Origin: Hepatocystis sp. ex Piliocolobus tephrosceles | Taxonomy: Eukaryota; Apicomplexa; Aconoidasida; Haemosporida; Plasmodiidae | Assembly: GCA_902459845.2 (NCBI GenBank) | Contig: CABPSV020000032.1 | Location: 1-42,471, forward strand | DNA length: 42,471 nucleotides | Direction of reading: 5' to 3' | Part shown: positions 1 to 12,003 of the stretch, piece by piece | How positions within the stretch are numbered: the stretch's first letter is position 1 | How the letters are laid out: each line of letters starts with the position of its first letter | Position numbers and translations under genes: made by a program | The notes under the pieces: model-generated | What the model was told of the DNA's origin: nothing | The model's database searches: none | The model's input: the letters and a program-made list of their open reading frames with translations, nothing else

Positions 1-631
1 AGTTATATATATACATAAGTGTGTGTACTTGTATGGATGATAAAATAATACCTTTCTATTTTGTTTTCCCATTTATAATTTATCTTTATATCGTTTTAAC
101 TTTTTTTCTCTCTGCTTTTTATTTATACCTTTTTTATGTGAATGTATTAAAGCTTATACACACGTGCGTGTATAAACCTCTACTATTCATTATTTAAACT
201 TCTTTTGATTTAAAAAATAAAAAAAATATATATATCTTATCTTCATAACTATTTTGTATTAAAAACTGTATACAATATGATATTATTTACTAATTTTTTT
301 TTTTTTTTTTTTATAAAATTCTAAAACAATAAAAAGAATTTTTGTTTAGGTACTTTTTTCTTCAATGTTATTAATTTGTCATTGATTTACATTGATTTAA
401 AAATTATGTTCTGTTTCATAATGTAAAAAAATTATTTTCACATTTTTATGTTTTGTATGTTTAGCATTAAAAAAAAAATAAAATAAAAAAAAAAAAAAAC
501 TTAAACAAATAGCTTCTGTTGTCTTTCTTCACAATAAATTTAGGTGTTATTTATTTTAAATAAAAAACTAAGCGGTTAAACATATATGCATTTGTACATA
601 AATAAGTAGCTGTGTTTGGTCACCCGTTTAA

Positions 632-716
632 TTAGCCATTTAGTTAGCTAGCCATTTAGTTAGCTAGCCATTTAGCTAGTTAACCATTTAGCTAGTTAAC
701 CAGTTGACTATTTAAC
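632..716. repeat. 16-bp tandem repeat (agctagccatttagtt type)
   Basis: About five imperfect copies of a 16-bp unit containing TAGCTAG and TTAACC-type motifs. Later copies change to AGCTAGTTAACCATTT. The unit contains small palindromes (AGCT, CTAG, GTTAAC), so single strands could fold locally. Confidence 0.85.
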
Positions 717-840
717 TAGTTAATTAATTAAATAAATAAAGTGATTAAATAATTTATGATATTAAACAATTATGTTAATGCTAAAACACAAAATGATGGT
801 AATAAAAATATAGATACATTGTTTGTTTTGAAGATAAAAA

Positions 841-881
<41 letters not shown>

Positions 882-891
882 TTTTGTCATT

Positions 892-1122
892 AACTCGTTT
901 ATTCGTTTATTTGTTTGTTCGTTTGTTCATTTGTTCGTTTATTTGTTTGTTCGTTTGTTCATTTGTTCGTTTATTTGTTTGTTCGTTTGTTCATTTGTTC
1001 GTTTGTTCATTTGTTCGTTTGTTCATTTGTTCGTTTGTTCATTTGTTCGTTTGTTCATTTGTTCGTTTGTTCATTTGTTCATTTGTTCGTTTTTTCATTT
1101 GTTCGTTTTTTTGTTCGTTCGT
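892..1122. repeat. 16-bp tandem repeat (ttcgtttgttcatttg)
   Basis: Roughly fourteen copies of a 16-bp unit built from TTCG, TTTG and TTCA tetramers. Because 16 is not a multiple of three and the unit has no stop codon, all three plus-strand frames stay open. The Phe/Val/Cys/Leu-rich reading frames across it are therefore artefacts. Confidence 0.9.
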
Positions 1123-1185
1123 TAAATACAAATGTAAATACAAATTACAAGTTCTAACTAATGTTCTAGCTCAAAATGTGTAAAA

Positions 1186-4100
1186 TTATTCAGTTTTGTT
1201 ACCAAAATAAAAATCTGCTATTTCAAAAAGTAAGTTTTTACTTACGGGTATGTTATACCGTATATAGGATTTATTTATTTTAATAACTTCGTAAAAAAGA
1301 ATGCATGTATTTTTATTTTCCTCCATAATATTTTTTTTTGAAAGTACCGAGTTCGGGTATATACTAACGATTTGATTTAACTTTAAAATTTTTAATTCTG
1401 TTTTATTTATAGGTAAACTAGCATTAGTAAAAAAAGCACTGATAATACATTTTTTTAAATTAGCTAAAGCATCACTGTTTTGAATTCCACATGAGTTTAT
1501 TGGTAAATCAAGTTTATTACATATACTTAACAATTGTGTTTTAACATCTTTTACTTTTATAAGAGTATGATATTGTAAAAAATGATCATGACAAAAATAA
1601 GCTGAAAAATTGTTTTCTTCACATTGTTTATATATATTTAAAAAAAGAAAAAAATCTCCTCCTCCTTCAATAGTAAACATATTTTTAACTTTTTCAGCTT
1701 CTTTTTCTTTATCTTTTTGGATATAAAAAATATTATTAGCATGTGTTAACATAGATGTTATATTTAATATTTCATCAGTACAATTATATTTTTCACATGC
1801 AGATAAAATCATTTTACTTAATTTTACATCCGTTGGAAATTCAGCCATTTTTCTACCACATCTAGTCAAATTACCTTCATCATTCAAGGCACCTAATGAG
1901 TAAAGTAATTCTAATCCTTTTATTATAACACTAGGAGATGGAGGATCGAGAAAATCAAAATTTATAATATCATCCATACCTAAACTTTTTAATAATAAAA
2001 TCATACTACTAATTTCACATCGTTGAATTTCAGGAATAGAATTATCACTCAAATCTAAAAAAGATTTTTTTGTAAACAAACGAAAGCATTTACCATCTTG
2101 TCTTCTACCTGCTCTACCTGCTCTTTGATTTACAGAGGCCTTAGAACATGGTAATGTAACTAGTGATTCCATACCTGAATTTGGGTTATATATTTTTTGT
2201 TTACATAAGCCAGAATCTATAACATATACTATATTTTCTATTGTAATACTAGTTTCACATATATTAGTTGATAATATAATTTTCCTTCTTACTTTTCGTG
2301 CACTAGCCATTGTATCTTCTTTTGTATTCTTTTTATTATCCTTTTCTGTATCATTTCTACCTTTTAATACTCGATTATTATAATATGCAAAAGTGCTCAC
2401 ATTACTGCTATTGCTACCATTATGTCTTACATTAAGTATATCATTTTTTTCTCTTTTTTTATTATCGTCCCTACTCAACAGGTTCTTGTCTTTATCCAAT
2501 ATAATATTTTTGTTAGATGGGCCATAAACTTTTTTATCAGTCCGTTTATTACTACTTCTAACATCATCAAAATCATTATTTTTCTTATTGATATTATCAC
2601 TATCACTACTAATATCACATGATTCAGTATTATTATGATTTTTTCCATTTTTTTCAACATCTTTTATTTCTTCTTCTTCTACTTCCATGACATCTTCAAA
2701 TATACGCGCTTGTTGTTCAACCGGTAAAGAAGAATAAATAGGCAAAATAATCATGTTACGAAATTTTGGTGCTAACTCGGTCAGCTTATTTTCAAGCTCT
2801 TGTTGTACTAACTCGATTTCAAATCTACCAGGTAAAAAAACTAAAATATCACCCTTTGCTTGAGTTATATGTATTTGTAAAATTGTTATTACAATAGCTG
2901 CTAAATAATTACTTTCATTATTTATAGTATAATAAATATCTACATTATATTTTCTACCAGGTACATAAAAAATAGGAGCAAAATTAAAATAGTTAGATAT
3001 TTTTTCTGCATCTAATGTAGCTGATGAAATAATAATTCGTATATTTTCTTTAAAGTTACAAATATCTTTTATAATTGGTAATAATATATCAGTATGTAAA
3101 GCTCTCTCATGAGCTTCATCAATAATTAACACAGATATATCTTCTAGTGTTGGATTATATAATAATAATCGTGAAAACATACCATCTGTCATATATATAA
3201 TTTTAGATTCTTCACTAGTTTTATTTTGAAATCTTATTACATAACCAACTTCTTTTCCTATTTTTACATTCATTTCGTCTGCTACTCGATTAGCTATAGC
3301 TATACATGCAATTCTTCTGGGTTGGGTACATATAATATTACCATATAAATGATATTTACATTCATATAAATACTGGGTTAATTGTGTACTTTTACCACTT
3401 CCCGTTTCACCAACTAATATTAATATTTTATTATTTTTTATAGCTTTTAATATATCATATCTATAACTATATATTGGTAACATTTTTCTTTCATTAATTA
3501 TTTTTTTCATTTTTTTTTCTTTTTTTTTCCTAATCTCTTCAAATGCCATTTGTAATTCTCTTTCTTTATCGTTCAAATTATAAAAGTTGTCTAAGTGTAC
3601 AAACTTTACAACATCAGTAAGTCCGTTAGGCTTATCTTTCTTGTTGGACCTACTACTGTTGCTGTCACTACTACTGCCACTGCTACTGCCACTACTACTG
3701 CCACTACTACGGCCACTACCACTGCTACTACCACTGCTACTACCACTTCTACTAAAAGTGTCTCCAGTGCTAGTATTATTACTTCGTTTGAAATCGTCTG
3801 CACTCTGTGACCAAGACTTTTTTTTTTTTTTCTTTTTTTTTTTTTTTCTTTTTTCCTCTTCTGTATTTCCATCCTTGTCCATTTTTGTATATACTTCCTT
3901 TGATGGTTCATTTTTTTTTTTTTTTTTACTTTTGTTAAACTTTACACTGTCTTCATGTTCGTATTTATTGTTATTGTCATTACTACTACTACTGCTGCTG
4001 TTAACGTGTTTTTTTTTTTTCTTTTTTTTTTTTTCATAATGCATATTAGCATCATCATCGTTATAGTTATATTCGTAGTTATCTTTTTTGTTGTTAGTAA

Positions 4101-4872
4101 TATTATAATTTTCATCATAATATTTTTTATAATCATCTTTTTTGTGTTTTTTTTTTTTTATTTGTTGTTCCAATACTTCTCCTTTTATACTTTTTCTATT
4201 ACATGATAAATCATTATCAAAAATTAAATTATATTTTAAATTTTCATTTGAGACTCCTTCGGAACCAAATTTTAATATACCCTTATTAATCATTTGTTCA
4301 TCATAATTATATACAAAATTATTATTATCTGTTCGTTGAATTTGTGTAACCGTTTGGTTATCTTTATCATGGTAACTACTACTAATCTCATTAGAACCTT
4401 TATCTATAATGTCCTCTTGAAAATAATAAGATTCTTCATTAAGTTTTTCTCTTAGTTTTATATTTTCTTTTGCTATATTATAAATTTTTTTTGAAAATTC
4501 TAATTCTTTAATATCTTTTTTTTCTAATTTAATAGTACTATATAATAATTCATCATCTAATATTTTTTTTGTTATTTCTAATTTTTCTTTTTCTCTTTCT
4601 TTTAAATATTTTCTTCTTGCCTCTTTTTTTAAAAATTCAACATACTCGGGATTATCTTTTAAATTTTTATTATGGCTTTTTTTATCATTTTCTAACGAAG
4701 CAGAATTGAAGTTATCTGATTGTATATGCAACTTATCAATTACATTGCTTTCTTCATAAGGTATGTCGCTTGTCTCTGTTGTTTGTTGCTCATCTAACTT
4801 CATTTTTTTTTTTAATTCTGCATCGTTTTCAAATGCTATTGACCTTTTATGTATTTCAGTTTTTTCTTTCAT
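1186..4872 (-). CDS. PRP2: PRP2/DHX16-like DEAH-box pre-mRNA splicing helicase
   Basis: Single-exon gene of 1228 aa. The first ~450 residues are charged low-complexity sequence with poly-Lys runs and a Gly/Ser tract. The DEAH helicase core follows: motif I GETGSGKST near residue 487, QPRR motif Ia, motif II DEAH near 584, SAT motif III near 615, motif V around NICETS near 860 and QRAGRAGR motif VI near 917. Downstream come the winged-helix, ratchet and OB-fold regions. Blocks such as CKQKIYNPNSGMESL, CSKAS, LLLKSLG and FDFLDPP match DHX16/PRP2 better than PRP16, PRP22 or PRP43. PRP2 is the ATPase that activates the spliceosome before the first catalytic step. Oddities: a ~130-residue hydrophilic insertion inside RecA2 (about 728-856), and motif IV reads FLPGRFEIE where the family usually has FLTGQEEIE. 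The start ATG at 4872 is the first in frame. Confidence 0.93.
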   Translation of the reverse strand: MKEKTEIHKRSIAFENDAELKKKMKLDEQQTTETSDIPYEESNVIDKLHIQSDNFNSASLENDKKSHNKNLKDNPEYVEFLKKEARRKYLKEREKEKLEITKKILDDELLYSTIKLEKKDIKELEFSKKIYNIAKENIKLREKLNEESYYFQEDIIDKGSNEISSSYHDKDNQTVTQIQRTDNNNFVYNYDEQMINKGILKFGSEGVSNENLKYNLIFDNDLSCNRKSIKGEVLEQQIKKKKHKKDDYKKYYDENYNITNNKKDNYEYNYNDDDANMHYEKKKKKKKKHVNSSSSSSNDNNNKYEHEDSVKFNKSKKKKKNEPSKEVYTKMDKDGNTEEEKRKKKKKKKKKKSWSQSADDFKRSNNTSTGDTFSRSGSSSGSSSGSGRSSGSSSGSSSGSSSDSNSSRSNKKDKPNGLTDVVKFVHLDNFYNLNDKERELQMAFEEIRKKKEKKMKKIINERKMLPIYSYRYDILKAIKNNKILILVGETGSGKSTQLTQYLYECKYHLYGNIICTQPRRIACIAIANRVADEMNVKIGKEVGYVIRFQNKTSEESKIIYMTDGMFSRLLLYNPTLEDISVLIIDEAHERALHTDILLPIIKDICNFKENIRIIISSATLDAEKISNYFNFAPIFYVPGRKYNVDIYYTINNESNYLAAIVITILQIHITQAKGDILVFLPGRFEIELVQQELENKLTELAPKFRNMIILPIYSSLPVEQQARIFEDVMEVEEEEIKDVEKNGKNHNNTESCDISSDSDNINKKNNDFDDVRSSNKRTDKKVYGPSNKNIILDKDKNLLSRDDNKKREKNDILNVRHNGSNSSNVSTFAYYNNRVLKGRNDTEKDNKKNTKEDTMASARKVRRKIILSTNICETSITIENIVYVIDSGLCKQKIYNPNSGMESLVTLPCSKASVNQRAGRAGRRQDGKCFRLFTKKSFLDLSDNSIPEIQRCEISSMILLLKSLGMDDIINFDFLDPPSPSVIIKGLELLYSLGALNDEGNLTRCGRKMAEFPTDVKLSKMILSACEKYNCTDEILNITSMLTHANNIFYIQKDKEKEAEKVKNMFTIEGGGDFFLFLNIYKQCEENNFSAYFCHDHFLQYHTLIKVKDVKTQLLSICNKLDLPINSCGIQNSDALANLKKCIISAFFTNASLPINKTELKILKLNQIVSIYPNSVLSKKNIMEENKNTCILFYEVIKINKSYIRYNIPVSKNLLFEIADFYFGNKTE

Positions 4873-4986
4873 TGTGTCATCAAAACAAAAACAAAATAAA
4901 AAAACATAACTAAGACTTGCAAAGAAGAGTTTTCATAAGTGGTCCATACATACAGCTGCGTATATTACGGATGTATGTACATATGC

Positions 4987-5032
<46 letters not shown>

Positions 5033-5285
5033 GCGCTTAAATAAACTTTTTTGACTACGAAAAAAATTACAAATTTACATTTAATAAGAAAATAAAAAAA
5101 TGAAGGAATAAAGAAGTAAATAAATAAAAAAAAAATTAAGATAAATTGTTAATAAAAATAATATTAATAAGATTATAACTATATACAATAATCAATTTAA
5201 TTCATCTATCTATTTTTATGGTTTCTTTTTTTATAGCTTCTTTTTTTATGATTTTTTTTTGTTTATGGCCTTTTTTTTTATGGTC

Positions 5286-5367
<82 letters not shown>

Positions 5368-6098
5368 CATTAACTAATCAAAAAAAATAAATAGAAAAAT
5401 CATTTTAAAATCGCAATAAATAAAACATTAAAGGATCTTTTGATAAAATATAATCAAAAAGAAGATACATATGTAGAGTTACATACATATATATATATAT
5501 GGACACATATACATGCTTTTTTTATATGTATTTATATATATTTATATTATGTAAAAGAATTATGGGGGTAAATGGAAATGTGCTGGGGGTATAATATATA
5601 TACATATATGTAACTTTATGTCAAGATAGCCAAAAAAAAAAAAAAAAAAAGAAAATTTGTTTATTTAAAACATAAAATTATATCATTAAATTAACATTTT
5701 TTTTTTTTTATATTTAAAAATTTTTAGTTAATAAGTTTTTAATATTAAAAAAATATAAAATTCTTTATGTTTTTAATAAATTTAAAAATAAAAATGTGAA
5801 AAATGTGCATAGAAAAAAAAAAAAAAAAAAAAAAAAAATTATAAAAATTTAAAAAAGCTTTTACTGTTATTTAAAAAAAAAAAAAAAATGCATTGGTATA
5901 TAATTTTACAGTGAAATAGCTTTTTGCTATTCAATTAAAAAAAATATATAATAACAATATATATATATATATATAATGTTACAATTTTACTTTTAAAATA
6001 TGTACTGCACTTTTTACATAAAAACATATTAAAAATATAAATTATATTTGGATTGGGTGAAAGATGCATATATTTAAAGTATGTAAATCAAAATGTGT

Positions 6099-6136
<38 letters not shown>

Positions 6137-6368
6137 AATAAAAAAATAAATAAATATATTTACGTATATTTATTTATATAATATACAGTTTACGTTCATT
6201 TATACATTTTGATTAAAACAGAGACTTTTTTTTTTTTCTTTTTTTTTAAAAAACACTTTTACTTTTTTAATATTTTTTTCCAAATGAGCGTTAAAGCAAG
6301 AAAAAAAAATTTATTTCTCACTTTGTGGTTTTTTCTGACAGAATATTTATTAAATTAAATATAGTGAG

Positions 6369-6403
<35 letters not shown>

Positions 6404-6998
6404 TACATCTTTATTTCGCATGTATATATATATATATGTGAATATACTAATTTAATCTAAGTTTGTTATTTATAAATATTTGTGTATAACATACGTGTAT
6501 ATTATCATATGCGTTTATATTTGTGCAGGATTTGTTATGAATATGCATGCATATGTATATATATAATATATATATTACATATGTGCCTGTATATTTTTAT
6601 GAACATTTTAAATGATTGAAACAAAAATGTTCTTTAAAAAAATTATTGATTATTAATTTTGTAACTCATATATTTGTACTGAATAAAAAATACATAAAAG
6701 ACGTTTCATGTATATGTAATAGCTTTTAATTTATTGATAACAGAAAAGGAAAATCGTATTTATAAATGTAAAAACGTATGGATATATATGTTATATATAC
6801 CCTATATTTCTCTTCATATTATAAATGTGTGCATTTTTTTTTTTAAGTGCTACTAGAAGATACAATATAGCACATGTATATATACATATATAAATAAGAT
6901 AATTACACATTTATATAATCTATAATGTTGTTAATTATTGTTATATGTGCGTAAAAAAAAAAAAAACTTGATTGTAATATTATATATTATATTTTATT
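4873..6998. other. Intergenic DNA upstream of the helicase
   Basis: No convincing gene. It contains an (AT)n tract near 4994-5030, an 80-nt pure T run (5288-5367) and several poly(A)/poly(T) tracts of 20-40 nt. The side next to 4872 should hold the helicase promoter and 5' leader. A 24-codon frame at 6284-6358 is too short to call. Confidence 0.65.
5288..5367. repeat. 80-nt uninterrupted poly(T)
   Basis: The run starts after TGGTCTA and ends before CATTAAC, with no interruption in the given sequence. It is the longest homopolymer in the window. The exact length is likely to be polymorphic or assembly-dependent. Confidence 0.9.
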
Positions 6999-7609
6999 TT
7001 ATTTTTTTTTTTTGTTTGGACTTCTATAAGGGACATCTATTTTTTCTCTTTTTCTTATATCTGTTACGCTACTTAAAGATGTTAAATACATATTTTGTTA
7101 ACAAATACATATACATATATAAATACACATTTTTCCTAAGTTTCCATTTTAATTTTTATTTTAATAAGATCCCATCCATCTGTAATAATATCCTTTGAAA
7201 TGTCTTCTATTCTTATACTGTTTTTTTGTCCTATAATATCAAAATACGAAAAGTTAAAAAAAAAAAAAAAAAAATAGGTACTCCATAACAATGCATTTAA
7301 AAAAATATCTACAATGTTTTGTGTATACATTAACAACGTTTTAGATGAAGGATTATCACATTGACATTTTATGAGTATGTATATATATATATATATATAT
7401 GATCATGTGTGCACAATATACTCAGACAGATGTTAACATATCGCTATCATCATATTTACTTTTTTAAATTCATACTTGCAACGATCAACTCTTTGTGTTT
7501 TTTTACGAGGTCGCAATAAATAAATTGGATTAAGCAACATTGGTAGCATTCTGGTTTGCATATTTTGACAACTTTTTAAAAAAAAACTTAAATCTATATT
7601 TAATAACAT
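6999..7609 (-). CDS. Possible small multi-exon gene (histone-fold-like), or a decaying gene
   Basis: Four minus-strand blocks stand out from the surrounding ~90% A+T DNA by base and amino-acid composition. Block 1 (7609-7460, 50 codons from ATG) contains LLRPRKKTQRVDRCKYEFKK and runs into a GTAAAT donor; the frame stays open ten more codons. Block 2 (about 7370-7280) contains CQCDNPSSKTLLMYTQNIVD and can splice at a GTACCT donor through a T-rich intron to block 3 (7230-7136), which contains NSIRIEDISKDIITDGWDL and ends in TAG. Block 4 (7091-6999) is a 30-codon ATG frame ending in Lys4. Blocks 2-3 have the helix-loop-helix pattern of histone-fold proteins (TAF or CENP-X class); this is a weak inference. 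I found no AG acceptor for block 2 and no clean join to block 4, so the model is unresolved and it may be a pseudogene. Confidence 0.4.
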
Positions 7610-7756
7610 TTTATAGGCATATATATATATAACTATACATGTGATGTTATAATCACATTTTCTTTTTTTATAACGATAATTTATAGATTATGTATAAAAT
7701 AATTAGTATAAATAAAAAATTATGTTTTATTAATAATTCAGCGTTAATACAAAAAT

Positions 7757-7759
<3 letters not shown>

Positions 7760-7835
<76 letters not shown>
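7760..7835. repeat. Long (TA)n dinucleotide tract
   Basis: About 37 uninterrupted TA units, the longest dinucleotide run in the desert. It is fully self-complementary and so can form a hairpin or cruciform. Confidence 0.92.
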
Positions 7836-7838
<3 letters not shown>

Positions 7839-8020
7839 TTTATATTTGCTTATGTTGTACAAATGGAAAATGAAAAATAAAAAATTGTAATTAACAAAAA
7901 CAATTTCAACATGAGGAAGCATATGTAAATGTGTATAAACAAACGAATATGCGTAAATATTTCCAAACAGTCATATATAATTTTTTTTTACTTTATTTTT
8001 AAATGTTATTTTGCAATATT

Positions 8021-8064
<44 letters not shown>

Positions 8065-8339
8065 GTTAAGTTAAATAGTTATATATACATTTATATAACT
8101 TGTAAAATATATGAATTTGTAAAATTTAAAAGCTGGTTTTTGTAAAATTAGCAAAAACTATATATCAGTTTTATTTTTGTTATGTTGCTATAATAATAAA
8201 ACATATACTAAATATCTTCATTTTCATAACATCACATATATATGTGACATCATGAGTTGTAATTTTGGGGTAAAAATAAATACACTTTTGTTTATAAATC
8301 TATATAAGGGTTTTATTTTTTGTTTTATTATTTTTCTGT

Positions 8340-8402
8340 TTTTTTAATTTTTAATTTTTAATTTTTAACTTTTAACTTTTAACTTTTAACTTTTAACTTT
8401 TA
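8340..8402. repeat. Heptamer repeat (ttttaat then ttttaac)
   Basis: A run of about eight 7-bp units, first TTTTAAT and then TTTTAAC, flanked by an A run. The heptamer length recalls Plasmodium telomeric repeats, but the sequence lacks the GGG of GGGTTYA, so it is not telomeric. Confidence 0.8.
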
Positions 8403-9120
8403 AAAAAAAAAAAAAAATATATATATATGTATACAGGGAATACTTCTATATATTTTTCCCTTTTCTTTCAAAACGAAAAAATTTGCAAATTTCGTAATTT
8501 CTATGAGCATAGTAAAACATAACAAAAAAAATGAAATATTATTTTTTTCGAAGGATCTTATTATAATGTTATGTATATATATGTATGTATTTTATGCATG
8601 TGCGAAAGAAAGTATCCTACACATATTACCATAGTAATTACAACATGTAAACCGTTTCTAATAACAAATATTTTTGAAAAGTCGACAAAAAAAAAAAAAA
8701 AAAAAAAAAGTAGAATAATAATAAAAAATATTTATTTTTATTTTCAAAATTAAAAATCATATTAAATATATATGTGTATGTTCACTTGTTCACTTAATTT
8801 TTTTTTTTTTTTTTTTTTTTTTGCCATCAATCAATATATAAAGTTCATTTTGTTTTTTCCTTTCAGATGCTGTATTTTATTTTTTTGGTGTTTTTAAAAT
8901 GTTCAATTTATTGAAAAAAAGTGATATATGTATTTATATTTATGCAACAAACACATGTAAAATAATAAAGTTCTTATTTTATAACACCGTAATGGAACCC
9001 TTTTTCAAGTTATTTATTTATTTATTTATTTATTTCTCATTATTATTTATTTATTCTACTTTTTTTTTATTTGAACTTTACATAAACAATAAATTTCACG
9101 TATACATATATAAATGTGCA

Positions 9121-9159
<39 letters not shown>

Positions 9160-9468
9160 ACGTGAAATTTATGGGAGTACCTTATAAATCAGCCTTTTCG
9201 CTAGTGACAAAAATTTAGCTATAAGTGGAATAAAAATTTTACATATATATACATTTATGCAATTCTTTTACAAGTGGATTTTTTTATTATTAAAAAAAAA
9301 AATAAAAACAAAACAAAATAAAATAAATAATATTGAAAAAACGCAATTTATAAAAAAACAAAAAATACAAAATTATTATAATACATAATCAAAAATAAGT
9401 GTCATTTTAAAACAGGTGTTTATGTGTTTTTTAAAATGTGATATATTTTTTATTTTTTTCACTAGATG

Positions 9469-9515
<47 letters not shown>

Positions 9516-9620
9516 AAATATTTAATATATTCACATATTACAAAATGAAGTTATGTTTTTAAAATAAATATATATACACATATACATATTAACTAGAAAA
9601 ACATGTTGTGTTTCACATTA

Positions 9621-9656
<36 letters not shown>

Positions 9657-11969
9657 TATTATCAAAGCATTTGTATATATTTTTATTTTTTATAAATTTG
9701 ATTTTGTCATTTTTTTTTTTTTTTATTTTATTTTGAAATTTTCCAAAAAAAAAATAAAAAGAAAAAATAGTAGAATAAAATGTAAAAAAATGAGTAGTAC
9801 CCATACATACACACAAAAAAAAAAATTAAAATGAAAACAAGTTGTAAGAATTAATATCATTGCGTTTATGATACACAAATTATTTATCCATCTATATCTA
9901 TACATCTCTCTATTTATATATATATATAATTTTTTTCTTTTTTTTTTTAATAGATTTTATTTTAATTTGCACATATTATAATTTCAAATTTAATTAAAGT
10001 GATTTCTTTTATATCAAAACAAAAAAAAAATAAATAAATAAATAAAAAAAATCAAATATTGATAACGTAGACAAAAAATATTTTTAGCCTTTTTTAACTA
10101 AATAATAAAAAATAATAGTAATATAAAATAAATAATGCAAAATTTTTTTTTTTTTTCGCATTATTTGTACATTATTATATACAATGTAATAAGGTATTCA
10201 TAATAGTAACACACATTATTTTACCCCGAAAATATTCTATTTTTATTTGTACCTTGTATTTTTCATAAAATTTATATGTTAAAATGTCTTTAATAATAAA
10301 AAAATATATATATATTTTTTTTATAATATATGAATGCACGTGTATAAATGGAATTAAACATTTGTACTTTTAAATAATTAACTATGTGAGGAATTGTAAA
10401 TTTACATAAATTGTTTTTTTTTTTTTAAAAAAAATATAGATTAAAAAAAAAAAAATAAAAAAAATAAAAAAAAATATATATATATACATACATACGTGAA
10501 AACGTGAAGGCTACATTTTGTTTATTTTTTTTTTTCTTTTACTAATAATAAATATTTATACACACATATATGTTTTTCCTATATTGAAATGATACACTTG
10601 TTTAGAATATTATATTTATATAACAAAATACTAAATAAAATATATTTTAGTTGTTATTTTTATATTTTTTATACATTTTGTGTTTTAATTTTTCATTTTG
10701 TGGAAATTTGTGTTTAAATTAATGTTTAAACTAATGTTTTAAGTAGTGGGGGTAATACTAACCAATATATTTACTATATATTAAAAGTGTTCAATAATTT
10801 AACACCCTGTATATATATTAATATTTGCTATTTGGACATTTAATAGTGGATAAATTATAATTTTAATTAATTTTATTCACTTTATTTCATTTTGGTTAGT
10901 TCTTTTTTTTTTTTTTTTTTTACAAAAACAATTATAAGTTTTAAATGTGTATATTTTTATTATTATACGTTTTATTTGTTCTTTTTAACACTATTATATT
11001 TTTATATATTTCCTTTTTTTTTTTTTTTTTTTTTTCATTACTCTCTTAATTTCTAATGGTAATGCTATTAGTAAATATACTATTAAATGAATTTATTAAA
11101 TGAGTGCATTAAATATATTTGGATTTGCAACTTTCAAATAAAATTGTAAAAATAAATTATTGTGTTATATAAATATATACATATTACATATATATTTATA
11201 TAAATAAATTGTGAGAGGAAATACAATGTGTATGATCATTTTTAAACATTAGTATATTAATATCAATTTTGTTTTTAATGTTGAAATTATTAACATTTAT
11301 TTGTTTACATTGACACAATTTATTATTTTTTTTTCTCCAATTACATTTGTTTAATTTTTGTTTACTTGAAAAAATAATAAAAAAAAAAAGAAAAAAAAAA
11401 ACTACACTTTTTTTTTTGTTTTTGTTTGTTTGACAAACTTTTCAGCGAATTATAATATAATAAAAAAAAAAAAAATTTTTACCTAATAAATTTTGACATG
11501 TACATGTTATTGTTTAAAAAATATATGTACACACATATATATATATATATATATATGTATGAAATATTTTATAACATAAATTCTAATAATTTTAAGAGTT
11601 TTTTTATTTTTTTTCCTACTGGCAACATAACATTTATAATTCAGAAAAGAAAATATTCTTTTCTTTTTTTTTACTTTTTTAACATGCATATTTATATATG
11701 ATTGATTCTAAATATTATAAAAACGCGTATCTATATTTTATGAGAAAAAAATCCCAAAATATAGGAGTACATACAAACAAGTATAAAAACATTGTGATAG
11801 AATATATATTTTACATTTATACAATTTATAAAATTAAAAGATGTTTAGATTATTATTTTATTATATTTTTTAACAATGCATTTATGTACATATATTTATA
11901 GATTGTTTATATACGTTTAAATAATTTTAGAAAAACAATATAACAGAAATATATTTTGATAAATAAATT

Positions 11970-12003
<34 letters not shown>

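Larger units (their letters stand above)
1..1185. other. Intergenic DNA 3' of the helicase gene
   Basis: No gene is supported here. The stretch is A+T-rich with poly(T) and poly(A) runs. It holds a 16-bp array around 632-716 and a larger 16-bp array around 892-1122, preceded by an uninterrupted A35-T8 block at 843-885. It lies downstream of the minus-strand helicase, so part of it is probably that gene's 3' untranslated region. Open frames at 884-1183 come from the repeats. Confidence 0.75.

Noticed and set aside
884..1183. Three overlapping plus-strand frames rich in Phe, Val, Cys and Leu
   Set aside because: They are produced by a 16-bp repeat without stop codons. Each frame gives a shifted version of the same simple peptide.
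6284..6358. 24-codon frame whose first 12 bases match the cytochrome b5 start (ATGAGCGTTAAA)
   Set aside because: The match ends after 12 bases (three more bases agree after a 2-base change), and the rest does not resemble a cytochrome b5 or any other protein. Probably coincidence.
8340..8402. Interstitial telomeric sequence
   Set aside because: The heptamers are TTTTAAT/TTTTAAC and lack the GGG of the Plasmodium telomere repeat.
8560..8690. Minus-strand open stretch of about 40 codons with a hydrophobic segment (LHVVITMVICVGYFLSHMHK)
   Set aside because: It has no ATG at a sensible place, no AG acceptor before it and no second exon. Chance openness is likely.
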